DNA of 28,745 nt from a virus. Numbering within the stretch: position 1 is the stretch's first letter; each line of letters starts with the position of its first letter. Below the pieces are notes generated by a model. It did not search any database. It saw nothing but the letters and a program-made list of their open reading frames with translations, and was not told where the DNA came from. The translations under genes were made by a program, and so were the position numbers. Positions 17,903 to 24,592 of the stretch are shown here, in pieces. The stretch is from positions 1 through 28,745 of IMG/VR virus record IMGVR_UViG_3300049740_002256; one strand, given 5' to 3'.

Positions 17903-18466
17903 CTAACCAGGAACCAACCATCCTTTCCATGGTCTTACACCAGGTGCAGGTGGTACTACTGGAAATCCAGGGTAGTTTGATATTGTATCGTAATTACCTT
18001 GAATCGATGGTAAATGTTTTTGAAACCCACCAACTAGTTTATTTAAAAAATCCATTGTATTAGTTGTTTGATTATCTGGTCCTGTTGGAATCCATTGACC
18101 TGGATTAGTAACATAAGCTGCGGTTGATGAAACATTTACTATTGCTCCTATCGCTGGTATAGGAGGTATTATTAATTGTAAGGTAGCACCCTGCCAATAC
18201 TTAATAGAAGCTTTACCAATTTCATCTACAAAGAAATGTAAACTTTCTTGTTTAGAAATATAACTTCTACAAACAGATACACAAGCTGATTCCATAGCTG
18301 CATTCTTTCCTACTGCAATTGGGCCCATATTACTTGTTTGTTTTCCTCGTTTAATAGCCTGGTCATACTCACTAGTTATTTTAGCTGACCAGTCTTCATA
18401 TGAACCTACTCCTGGTTGGTTGTTCATATACGAAAACATATTTGCTTTAAATAATGACCAAGACAT
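17903..18466 (-). CDS. Conserved virion-operon protein of unknown function
   Basis: A 187-residue protein. Residues 1-60 look helical and charged (MSWSLFKANMFSYMNN). The middle is hydrophobic and proline-rich (LQLIIPPIPAIGAIVNVS, about 95-112), and the C-terminus is a Pro/Gly-rich tail ending WKGWLVPG. It carries a Cys pair near 62-66 (CVSVC). The gene sits 3 nt downstream of the spike gene. A tail-tip or hub accessory function is plausible from position between the gp5-like and gp25-like genes. It is not identified further. Confidence 0.65.
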   Translation of the reverse strand: MSWSLFKANMFSYMNNQPGVGSYEDWSAKITSEYDQAIKRGKQTSNMGPIAVGKNAAMESACVSVCRSYISKQESLHFFVDEIGKASIKYWQGATLQLIIPPIPAIGAIVNVSSTAAYVTNPGQWIPTGPDNQTTNTMDFLNKLVGGFQKHLPSIQGNYDTISNYPGFPVVPPAPGVRPWKGWLVPG

Positions 18467-18469
18467 CTG

Positions 18470-19696
18470 TTACTCCGTAAAATTTAAAGTTGATAATATT
18501 GTATCTAATTTAGCTTTTATCGCATTGTAAGCTGGTGCGTTTACTGGTGGTGAAGATGGACCACATGGAGTTGGGTGAGTTTCTTTTGCTAACTCTGTTA
18601 AGATTTCTGCTAATATATCAATAAGAGTTTGTCCTCTACTTAATGGTTCAGCATTAGATTCTGTATTCAAATATATTTCACCACTACCACCTAAGAAATA
18701 CATATTATTATCATTAGTGGTTGTTCTATATTCTCCATTTAAATCTATTTCAGCACCAGCATTACCATTATCTATTGTAAGTTTACCATCCGAAATAAAT
18801 GAATAATCTCCTTTAGAAAAAAATATCATTTCCGAATCTTTAGAAGATATAATAATTCTACCACTATTAATTAGTATCTGGTCAGTTCCTTTTAATTCAT
18901 CAGGTGGAGTGTGATATACAGGCTCTGTATCGAATGGTTGGTCATCGGTACCTGGTGCGAAATCTAATTCATAATCTTCACTCGTTATTGCTATCGTTGA
19001 ACCATCCTCAACTACATCCTCTTCAGTAATCTCTAATTCTTTTAAATCTTCAATTGATTTTTCATTTTGTCTATTTCGTATAATAATAGTTGGTGAAAAT
19101 GAATTTTCATCATTATTGTATCCACTAAATCTAATTGATTGTCCAAATCTACTTTGAATTACCTTATCACCTTCATAGTATTTTAAAGGATTTATTTGTG
19201 TTGCTTCAAAGTATTCTCCAAATGTACCTGTTCTATCTCCATCACCATCCGAATTTGGTGTTCCTGTTTGAGATGTTTCTGAATAATCACCACCTCCTTG
19301 TTCTGTATTTTCTGTTGGGTATCCTTGTAATAAAGCATCTTCTTCAGAGTTACCTTTATTTATATCAGGATTGAAAATACGTTTGTAATGCATTTGACCA
19401 CCAAGGGGAAATAGTTGAACTACTTCTCCAATCAATGGAAGACCTTCCTCTATATCGTATGGTGGGTAACTTGGTATATCAGCTAAATCATAAGATGAAT
19501 CTTTTCGAGTAACAATTCTAGCAAAACCAAGTAAAAAATCTTTATCAGATAACTTATCTTCAGTTCCTTCTGGTAAGATAATAGTTTCAAATTCACTATC
19601 ATCAATATGGACATAAGATACTACACCTGTTAACGAAGGTGTTTTTGTTTTGTTATTTGAGAAAAACGCACTATTTGAAGTTTCTTTCCTACCCAT
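18470..19696 (-). CDS. 5: Baseplate hub/spike protein, gp5-like, without lysozyme domain
   Basis: A 408-residue protein. The N-terminal 120 residues look like an OB-fold, with FLLGFARIV and LPLIGEVVQLFPLGG. A Gly/Thr-rich linker follows, then a motif GDKVIQSRFGQSIRFSG (about 175-191) that is typical of spike beta-helix entry in the gp5/gpV family. The rest is repetitive beta structure (IIISSKDSEMIFFSKGDYSF), then a helical C-terminal segment. T4 gp5 is 575 residues with a lysozyme domain in the middle; no such domain is visible here. Host cell-wall digestion during entry must therefore lie elsewhere. The start overlaps the preceding gene by 8 nt. Confidence 0.8.
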   Translation of the reverse strand: MGRKETSNSAFFSNNKTKTPSLTGVVSYVHIDDSEFETIILPEGTEDKLSDKDFLLGFARIVTRKDSSYDLADIPSYPPYDIEEGLPLIGEVVQLFPLGGQMHYKRIFNPDINKGNSEEDALLQGYPTENTEQGGGDYSETSQTGTPNSDGDGDRTGTFGEYFEATQINPLKYYEGDKVIQSRFGQSIRFSGYNNDENSFSPTIIIRNRQNEKSIEDLKELEITEEDVVEDGSTIAITSEDYELDFAPGTDDQPFDTEPVYHTPPDELKGTDQILINSGRIIISSKDSEMIFFSKGDYSFISDGKLTIDNGNAGAEIDLNGEYRTTTNDNNMYFLGGSGEIYLNTESNAEPLSRGQTLIDILAEILTELAKETHPTPCGPSSPPVNAPAYNAIKAKLDTILSTLNFTE

Positions 19697-20108
19697 CTTT
19701 TGTACTTACTTTTTGTTTAAGTTCTTCGATTTCATTAGTGAGTTCATCAACCTTTACATCTTGTTCATCTGCTACTTGTGAAATGGTCTCATCTAATTGT
19801 TGTAGTAATTGCTCTTTTTCTTCATCAGAAAGAAATCCACTATCTCCCTCTGCTTTATGTTGAGCTCCTATAATTCTTTGTGCAATTGCTGCCATCTTGA
19901 TTAGTGAATCATCGTTCTTAACTGATGTATCTACTAAATCTTTTATGATTGGCCCAATTACTGCCATATCCCCAGCATGTCTAATTACCTTTTTCATTTC
20001 AGCAATTAGTTCTGAGATTCTTTGTTTCTTGTTTTGTTGATTATCATAGATATCTTTAAACAATCCACTAAGGTTCTTACCAGGAAATAATTCAAAATCT
20101 GTACTCAT
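19689..20108 (-). CDS. Conserved T4-like phage protein, baseplate operon head
   Basis: A 139-residue, acidic, mostly helical protein starting MSTDFELFPGKNLSGLFKDI. This type of N-terminus is familiar from an uncharacterised gene next to the spike gene in T4-like marine phages (recalled, not searched). The C-terminal 45 residues are a coiled coil rich in Glu, Gln and Leu. It is the first gene after the late promoter motif at 20129-20138 and overlaps the spike gene by 8 nt, so both are probably made together. A hub-assembly role is likely but unproven. Confidence 0.72.
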   Translation of the reverse strand: MSTDFELFPGKNLSGLFKDIYDNQQNKKQRISELIAEMKKVIRHAGDMAVIGPIIKDLVDTSVKNDDSLIKMAAIAQRIIGAQHKAEGDSGFLSDEEKEQLLQQLDETISQVADEQDVKVDELTNEIEELKQKVSTKDG

Positions 20109-20128
20109 GATTATACCATATTAGTTGT

Positions 20129-20138
20129 ATATAAATAT
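20129..20138 (-). promoter_or_regulatory. Candidate late promoter, copy 6
   Basis: The minus strand reads ATATTTATAT 20 nt before the ATG at 20108. It lies just downstream of a terminator (20147-20174), so the baseplate block seems to be transcribed independently of the holin-like gene. Confidence 0.6.
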
Positions 20139-20146
20139 AGTAAACG

Positions 20147-20174
20147 AAAAAACCTCACTTTTTAGGGTGAGGTT
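20147..20174 (-). terminator. Rho-independent terminator after the holin-like gene
   Basis: On the minus strand: AACCTCAC, an 8-nt loop, GTGAGGTT, then T-run (six T overlapping the stem end). It lies 36 nt after the stop of the 20211-20441 gene. Confidence 0.88.
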
Positions 20175-20210
20175 TAATCTTAAACGCGTTATTAGAATTA
20201 CTTCTAATTC

Positions 20211-20441
20211 TTACTTCTTAATAATGTGGTACAGTACAAAAGCCCCTACAAGTCCTAACAGACCTTCAGCACTTAAACTTCCTAGAATGCCCATGATGTT
20301 ATCAACTACTGATACTTCTGGCCAGAAAGGAATGTTTGTACCTTTGAAGAGTACTTCAAGTACAACTCCTAAGGCAATGATGCTAATACCAATTTTTGTT
20401 AATTCTTCAGCCCAAGAGCCTATTTTTTTCAAAAATTCCAT
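20211..20441 (-). CDS. Small two-helix membrane protein, putative holin
   Basis: A 76-residue protein with two predicted membrane segments, about residues 16-34 (IGISIIALGVVLEVLF) and 48-72 (IMGILGSLSAEGLLGLVGAF), and a Lys-Lys C-terminus. Size and topology match class II holins, which form inner-membrane lesions to release the endolysin. A similar small membrane protein is widespread in marine T4-like phages. The ATG at 20441 has a strong AAAGGAGAA ribosome-binding site. The gene stands alone, between a structured intergenic region and its own terminator. A holin role is inferred from topology; another membrane function is possible. Confidence 0.7.
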   Translation of the reverse strand: MEFLKKIGSWAEELTKIGISIIALGVVLEVLFKGTNIPFWPEVSVVDNIMGILGSLSAEGLLGLVGAFVLYHIIKK

Positions 20442-20531
20442 ATTGTTCTCCTTTTGTTTTAATTAAATGTGAATAACTTTTCCATCTTGCAAAACTAAGG
20501 GATATCCACAAATAACTATGGTATATATGAT

Positions 20532-20556
20532 AAAAAAAAGTTCAATATATATTGAA
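20532..20556 (-). terminator. AT-rich terminator-like hairpin
   Basis: On the minus strand: TTCAATATATATTGAA (perfect palindrome) then C and eight T. The stem is all A-T apart from one pair, so it is weak. The tract may end a short transcript starting near 20590, or be an operator instead. Confidence 0.4.
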
Positions 20557-20600
20557 ACCCCAATTAAAGAAGTTTATTGGGTGTTTATATATTTATGTAC

Positions 20601-20630
20601 AAAAAAACCCAACCGAAATTCGTTGGGTTT
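20601..20630 (-). terminator. Rho-independent terminator after carbamoyltransferase gene
   Basis: On the minus strand: AACCCAAC, an 8-nt loop, GTTGGGTT, then a run of seven T overlapping the stem end. It lies about 60 nt after the stop at 20692 and closes the sigma-carbamoyltransferase unit. Confidence 0.88.
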
Positions 20631-20691
20631 CTATTCCTAGCCACTTTATTATACGACAAGGGTTCTTTAGAATAAATAGTAAAATAATTAC

Positions 20692-22401
20692 TTAAAGTAT
20701 CTTTTTCTTAATAATATAATTGTGGATTACTAAAGTATCCATCTCACAATTTAGAAATGTTTGTATAGCTGATTTAGGGTCTAACACCATTGTTTGGTCT
20801 TTTAGATTAAATGAAGTATTTAGTACAATAGGGTATTCATTTATTCTATGTAATTCCGTAAGTAATTTATATACGTTAGGTTGTTGAATTCGTTTTAGTG
20901 ATTGTATCCTAGCAGAACCATCTACATGAGTAATAGCTGGTAAATTTTGTTGGTGTTCTTCTTTTACTTTAACCACATGATTCATATAAGGAACTTGATG
21001 TGGATATTCAAAATATTTAGATTGGTCTTCTAATTTAACAATAGGAGCAAATGGTCTAAACCCTTCTCTTTTTTTGATTACTCTATTTACCCTAGATTTC
21101 ATTTGAGGGTCTCTTGGGTTTGCAAATATAGAACGATTACCTAGTGCTCTTGCACCAAACTCCAATCTTCCTTGAAACCAACCAATAACATTTCCTTCTG
21201 AAATCTGTCTAGCTATAATTGGTATTAATTCGGAGTAATTACATTTTTGGTAATAAACATCCTTACTCATTTCTTCCAACACAGATTTAATTTGATTATC
21301 ATTGTAGTAAGGCCCTAAGAATGGATTTGAATTATCGATACGTTTGGAATCCTTGTTGTTACTATAATAATAATGTAAAGCACAACCAATTGCTGAACCC
21401 GCATCAGATGGAGCTGGTGGTATATAAACTTTTTTATAATTAGTTTTGTTTATGATTTTACCATTAGCTGTACCATTATAAGCACACCCTCCACTCAAAC
21501 AAAGATTATGAGTAGGTTTTTTAATATATAATTTATCAAGTATATGGAAAAGTATCTTTTCATAAGTTACTTGTAAACTAGCAGCAATATCTTTATGGTC
21601 TTGTGTTAGTTCATCTTCTGGTAATCTATTTGTAATTCCAAATAGTTCTCCTAGTTTTTCATTAAACATAAGTTCATCTGAATAATCGTATGTAAAATAA
21701 TCCATATTAATTTCAAATGAATCATTTGTTTTAGATACCAACTCAGTAAACTTATCTTCATATTTAGATGAATCACCATATGGTGCCAACCCCATTACCT
21801 TGTACTCCCCTTCATTTGGTTTGAATCCAAGAAATGCTGTTATCGTAGAATATAACATTCCTAATGAATGAGGAAAACTTACACTACCTATTTTTGTGAG
21901 ATTATTATCTTCACCATAATACATTGATGTGGTTTCCCACTCACCAACCCCATCTACTGAAAGTATTGTTGCTTTTTTAAATGGAGATGTATAATATGAA
22001 TAAGCTACATGAGAAAGGTGATGGTCACTAAAAACTACTTTAGTTTTTTCACCTGTTATAACATTTAATAATGTATCTAATTTTTTATATTCATTTTTAT
22101 TCCTAGAAATTATCTTTCTTCTGGTAAAATATTCCCAAATACCACCACGTTTAGTAGATGTTTCTATCCTATCTAGTTTTAAATCAGGTGTTTCATAAAA
22201 ACAAATAGCATCTACATCATCTTTGTTTACTTTAAATTGAGAATATAACCACTTTATACTTTCCAATGGAAAAGAAGAATCATGTTTTATACCTGTGAAT
22301 CTTTCTTCTTCAACTGCACCAAGAACTTTACCATCTTTGATTAAAGATGCTGCAGAATCATGATACCCACAACTAATTCCTAATATGTAACCTTTTGACA
22401 T
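20692..22401 (-). CDS. Carbamoyltransferase, NodU/CmcH family
   Basis: A 569-residue enzyme, full length for the family. The N-terminal (actin-like, YrdC-associated type) part has HDSAAS at 14-19, SDHHLSHVAYSYY at 125-137, SVDGVGEWE at 148-156 and GEYKVMGLAPYG at 198-209. The C-terminal domain has LSGGCAYN at 302-309, PSDAGSAIGCALHY at 331-344, GRLEFGARALGNRSI at 411-425 and NTSFN at 528-532. These enzymes use carbamoyl phosphate and ATP to carbamoylate a hydroxyl of a sugar or antibiotic; the histidines in HHLSH are typical metal/active-site residues. The acceptor here is unknown. It follows the gp55-like gene by 3 nt, so both probably share the host-type promoter at 24056. Relatives occur in some T4-like cyanophages. 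Confidence 0.92.
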   Translation of the reverse strand: MSKGYILGISCGYHDSAASLIKDGKVLGAVEEERFTGIKHDSSFPLESIKWLYSQFKVNKDDVDAICFYETPDLKLDRIETSTKRGGIWEYFTRRKIISRNKNEYKKLDTLLNVITGEKTKVVFSDHHLSHVAYSYYTSPFKKATILSVDGVGEWETTSMYYGEDNNLTKIGSVSFPHSLGMLYSTITAFLGFKPNEGEYKVMGLAPYGDSSKYEDKFTELVSKTNDSFEINMDYFTYDYSDELMFNEKLGELFGITNRLPEDELTQDHKDIAASLQVTYEKILFHILDKLYIKKPTHNLCLSGGCAYNGTANGKIINKTNYKKVYIPPAPSDAGSAIGCALHYYYSNNKDSKRIDNSNPFLGPYYNDNQIKSVLEEMSKDVYYQKCNYSELIPIIARQISEGNVIGWFQGRLEFGARALGNRSIFANPRDPQMKSRVNRVIKKREGFRPFAPIVKLEDQSKYFEYPHQVPYMNHVVKVKEEHQQNLPAITHVDGSARIQSLKRIQQPNVYKLLTELHRINEYPIVLNTSFNLKDQTMVLDPKSAIQTFLNCEMDTLVIHNYIIKKKIL

Positions 22402-22404
22402 TAT

Positions 22405-23133
22405 TTAATAATTTTCATTATCCCAAAACTCATCACGAGTATCATTGAATTGACCAGTTTCTAAATATTCATTTAACATTTTCTTTTGATGTACTTTCAT
22501 TACATTTACAACTTTAGTAATGTAGTGAGTTTTACAATCGGTCATTTCTCTTATGAGAAGATACAAATGTTTTTTATTAAAGTTTTCTATATGTTCACTT
22601 CTTCTAAACAATTCCAATACCGCATCTGCTATTTGTAAATCTCGTTTCTTTGTAAAAACAGAGTTTAAATGTTTATCCCAATAATCCAACATTATATCTT
22701 TGAATTCCTTGAACTCGTTATTCTCTTCATTCTTATAGAAATCATTTTCAGGATTCCAAGTTTCTGGCATCTCAGATATTAAAGCATTTTGTTTCCATCT
22801 TTTATAGTTACCATTATTCTTTAGAATTAAATGGTTCTTTGCAATAATAGTAAAGTAAGAAAAAGCTCTACCCTTGCCTTCTTTAAACATATGCATTTTT
22901 TCTACCATTGTAGAAACTACTTCGGTTTGAATATCCTTTTTAGGAACTTCAAAGTAAGTAAACTTAAATGTATTTAAAACATTTTCTGCAAGTTTTTCAA
23001 ATGGATACTTAATTCGTTCTTCATATATTTTAGACCTTTCTTCTGGGTCTGAAGATGCATTGTATTCTACTATAGCTTCTTGAGCAGGTGTACCAAAATA
23101 TATTTTGGATTTTTTTCTTCTTTTCTTTGGCAT
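22405..23133 (-). CDS. 55: Putative late-transcription sigma factor, gp55-like
   Basis: A 242-residue protein with a basic N-terminus (MPKKRRKKSK). Residues 11-60 hold YFGTPAQEAIVEYN and a KYPFEKLAENVLNTFKF helix. The segment 66-110 includes QTEVVSTMVEKMHMF and GRAFSYFTIIAKNHLI, matching the sigma region-2-like core of T4-type gp55 factors. T4 gp55 is 185 residues; this one has a longer C-terminus. gp55 binds host core RNA polymerase and redirects it to late promoters. It sits in a unit driven by a host-type promoter, as expected for a middle-time regulator, while virion genes carry a different promoter motif. Assignment rests on motif resemblance; a search would confirm it. Confidence 0.7.
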   Translation of the reverse strand: MPKKRRKKSKIYFGTPAQEAIVEYNASSDPEERSKIYEERIKYPFEKLAENVLNTFKFTYFEVPKKDIQTEVVSTMVEKMHMFKEGKGRAFSYFTIIAKNHLILKNNGNYKRWKQNALISEMPETWNPENDFYKNEENNEFKEFKDIMLDYWDKHLNSVFTKKRDLQIADAVLELFRRSEHIENFNKKHLYLLIREMTDCKTHYITKVVNVMKVHQKKMLNEYLETGQFNDTRDEFWDNENY

Positions 23134-23134
23134 A

Positions 23135-23410
23135 TTATAATTGGTTATTTAAATCTTCTACTATCTTTTTTAATGCTTCAAAAGTAACACCAACCTCATC
23201 ATCTTTTTCAAATGCTTGTTTAGTATCTAACTTTCTCATCTCAAGTACTGCTGATTCTACTTTATCTCGGATAGATTTAACTGTTCCTATTAATCTATCT
23301 TCAAGTTGTTCGTTTTGTTTTAATAGGTTTCGAACTCCTATTAGTAGTACAATGTTTATGACTACTGAAATTCCTATAACAATATTATAGGTAGTTAATA
23401 ATTCTATCAT
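23135..23410 (-). CDS. Small single-helix membrane protein
   Basis: A 91-residue protein with one N-terminal membrane segment (about residues 8-26, NIVIGISVVINIVLLIGV), then a charged helical region. It contains a FEKDDEVGVTFEALKKIVED stretch, a pattern familiar from an uncharacterised protein of T4-like marine phages. Its ATG overlaps the stop of the lytic enzyme by 4 nt (ATGA), so the two are translationally coupled. A lysis-accessory role is suggested by that coupling but there is no spanin signature. Function unknown. Confidence 0.7.
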   Translation of the reverse strand: MIELLTTYNIVIGISVVINIVLLIGVRNLLKQNEQLEDRLIGTVKSIRDKVESAVLEMRKLDTKQAFEKDDEVGVTFEALKKIVEDLNNQL

Positions 23411-24021
23411 GAATTTGGTTTTAATTTAATATCATAACCACTAAACTTATTCATATAAGAAGTGATTTTTGTTCCATTACCATCTCTAAAAACTTTTCCA
23501 TTTTTAAAGTATCGTTTTACAGAACCCTGTCCTCCAAGATGTGCTGCCGCTAATATTCCACTCTCAGTAACCAACATACCATTAATTGTTTTACCATCGA
23601 AGGTATCAATATAAAGTTGTAGTTTTTCTTTGTTGTGTAATAATAAAGCCATCATTGCTTCTTCTTGCAGTTGTGGGTTATTTAGGAATTCATTTTTTGA
23701 TACTTTGAATCCTAGTCCTTTCAGAGTTGATTTTCCAAATTGATACTTACCCATGTATCCCCATTTGTTTGTGATATCATATCTGTTACCACTTTCTCTG
23801 AACCCAATAGCATCTAAAAAGTTATCTAACTCTTGTTGATGATATTGTTCTATTCTAATTTTTTCTTCTTCGATTTTTAAGAGTTCTAATTCTCTTTCTT
23901 TTTCTTTTTGTAAATCAATTAATTCAGTTTGATTATTATTTAATTCCTTTGTTACTGCGGAATCAATCATTCCAAATGATAGTAACGAAACTACTATCGT
24001 AAATATAATTTGTTTTTTCAT
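23407..24021 (-). CDS. Signal-anchored lytic transglycosylase-like enzyme (putative endolysin)
   Basis: A 204-residue protein. Residues 4-20 form a hydrophobic signal or signal-anchor segment after MKK. A charged coiled coil spans about 26-65. The catalytic-looking domain runs 66-204: GFRESGNRYD around the likely catalytic Glu76, GYMGKYQF at 88-95, and AAAHLGGQGSV at 158-168. This resembles lysozyme-like (SLT/muramidase) folds that cleave the glycan strands of peptidoglycan. The signal segment suggests export by the host Sec system. It is the first gene downstream of the host-type promoter at 24056-24087 and has a GGGAG ribosome-binding site. It may be the lysis enzyme, or a virion/entry muramidase compensating for the spike's missing lysozyme domain. 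Confidence 0.78.
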   Translation of the reverse strand: MKKQIIFTIVVSLLSFGMIDSAVTKELNNNQTELIDLQKEKERELELLKIEEEKIRIEQYHQQELDNFLDAIGFRESGNRYDITNKWGYMGKYQFGKSTLKGLGFKVSKNEFLNNPQLQEEAMMALLLHNKEKLQLYIDTFDGKTINGMLVTESGILAAAHLGGQGSVKRYFKNGKVFRDGNGTKITSYMNKFSGYDIKLKPNS

Positions 24022-24055
24022 AAGGTCTCCCTTTTAATTAAACATACTTCTATAA

Positions 24056-24087
24056 CAAATATACGAAAAAATTTTCATATATCCAAA
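24056..24087 (-). promoter_or_regulatory. Bacteroidota-type housekeeping promoter
   Basis: The minus strand reads TTTG (24087-24084), 20 nt, TATATTTG (24063-24056). This matches the Bacteroidota consensus TTTG (or TTG) with a roughly 17-23 nt spacer and TAnnTTTG at -7. The predicted start lies about 28 nt before the ATG at 24021. It would drive the lytic enzyme, the membrane protein, the gp55-like factor and the carbamoyltransferase. Confidence 0.78.
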
Positions 24088-24103
24088 TAAAATGATAAAA
24101 AAT

Positions 24104-24355
24104 TTAAGCTTCACCATGTGGGCCGAAGTATAACCCACTCATAACTACATCATCTTCTATATTGGATGATTCTTGTTGTAGTGTACCGAGGACAGTTTCC
24201 ATGTCTTCAATATTTTCTTGTATTTTAGATTCTAACTCTTTCTCTGTAATCATACCATTCTCCAATATAACATCAATAAGTGTTTGCATGATAACGTTTT
24301 GTGTTAACAATCTCTCATTTAATTTTTTTATTGCTGCCTTTGATGTTAAGTTCAT
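24104..24355 (-). CDS. Small conserved phage protein ending in GPHGEA
   Basis: An 83-residue acidic, helical protein. The C-terminus reads GLYFGPHGEA; short phage proteins ending in FGP.GEA-like motifs recur in T4-like marine phages, function unknown. It overlaps the upstream gene by 41 nt in another frame. This start is supported by an AAAGGAATTATTAG ribosome-binding region before the ATG at 24355, so the long overlap seems real. There is no membrane segment. Confidence 0.68.
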   Translation of the reverse strand: MNLTSKAAIKKLNERLLTQNVIMQTLIDVILENGMITEKELESKIQENIEDMETVLGTLQQESSNIEDDVVMSGLYFGPHGEA

Positions 24356-24581
24356 CTAATAATTCCTTTATGGTATTTGGATTGTCATCTCCATAGATTA
24401 AATCACCAAACGATTTGGTGATTGATGTATTGTGGTACCCAATAGCCGATGCTAACCGAACACACATAACCTTGTATTCATGGATATCCATATCATCAGG
24501 TACATCTAATTCGATTTTACTTGCTTCTCTATTGATATCGATAAAGTCTTTTTCCGTATAGCTAAATATAAGTTTTCCCAT
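24315..24581 (-). CDS. Small conserved phage protein
   Basis: An 88-residue protein. It contains MDIHEYKVMCVRLASAIGYH followed by a TSITKSFGD segment; a '..F...C.RLA.A.GY...SI.K.FG' pattern is known from uncharacterised small proteins of T4-like phages. Function unknown. It starts at ATG 24581, 11 nt after the peptide deformylase stop, and overlaps the following gene by 41 nt. Confidence 0.68.
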   Translation of the reverse strand: MGKLIFSYTEKDFIDINREASKIELDVPDDMDIHEYKVMCVRLASAIGYHNTSITKSFGDLIYGDDNPNTIKELLDELNIKGSNKKIK

Positions 24582-24592
24582 TATTAAATAAA

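Larger units (their letters stand above)
20442..20691. other. 250-bp intergenic region with several hairpins
   Basis: The largest non-coding gap in the window. From right to left it holds the terminator at 20601-20630, a CCCAAT/ATTGGG hairpin at 20559-20581, a perfect 16-bp palindrome at 20541-20556 followed on the minus strand by eight T, and a leader of about 90 nt to the holin-like gene. No convincing promoter for that gene was found. A lone TAGTTTTG at 20490-20497 (minus) has no TTG at the right distance. Confidence 0.6.

Noticed and set aside
20125-20466. Plus-strand open frame of 113 codons
   Set aside because: It runs opposite to the holin-like gene, which has a strong ribosome-binding site and clear membrane segments. 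It also runs through two structured regulatory sites, and its sequence looks like a reverse-strand shadow.
20490-20497. TAGTTTTG as a -7 box for the holin-like gene
   Set aside because: No TTG lies at 17-23 nt upstream; the nearest TTTG is only 11 nt away.
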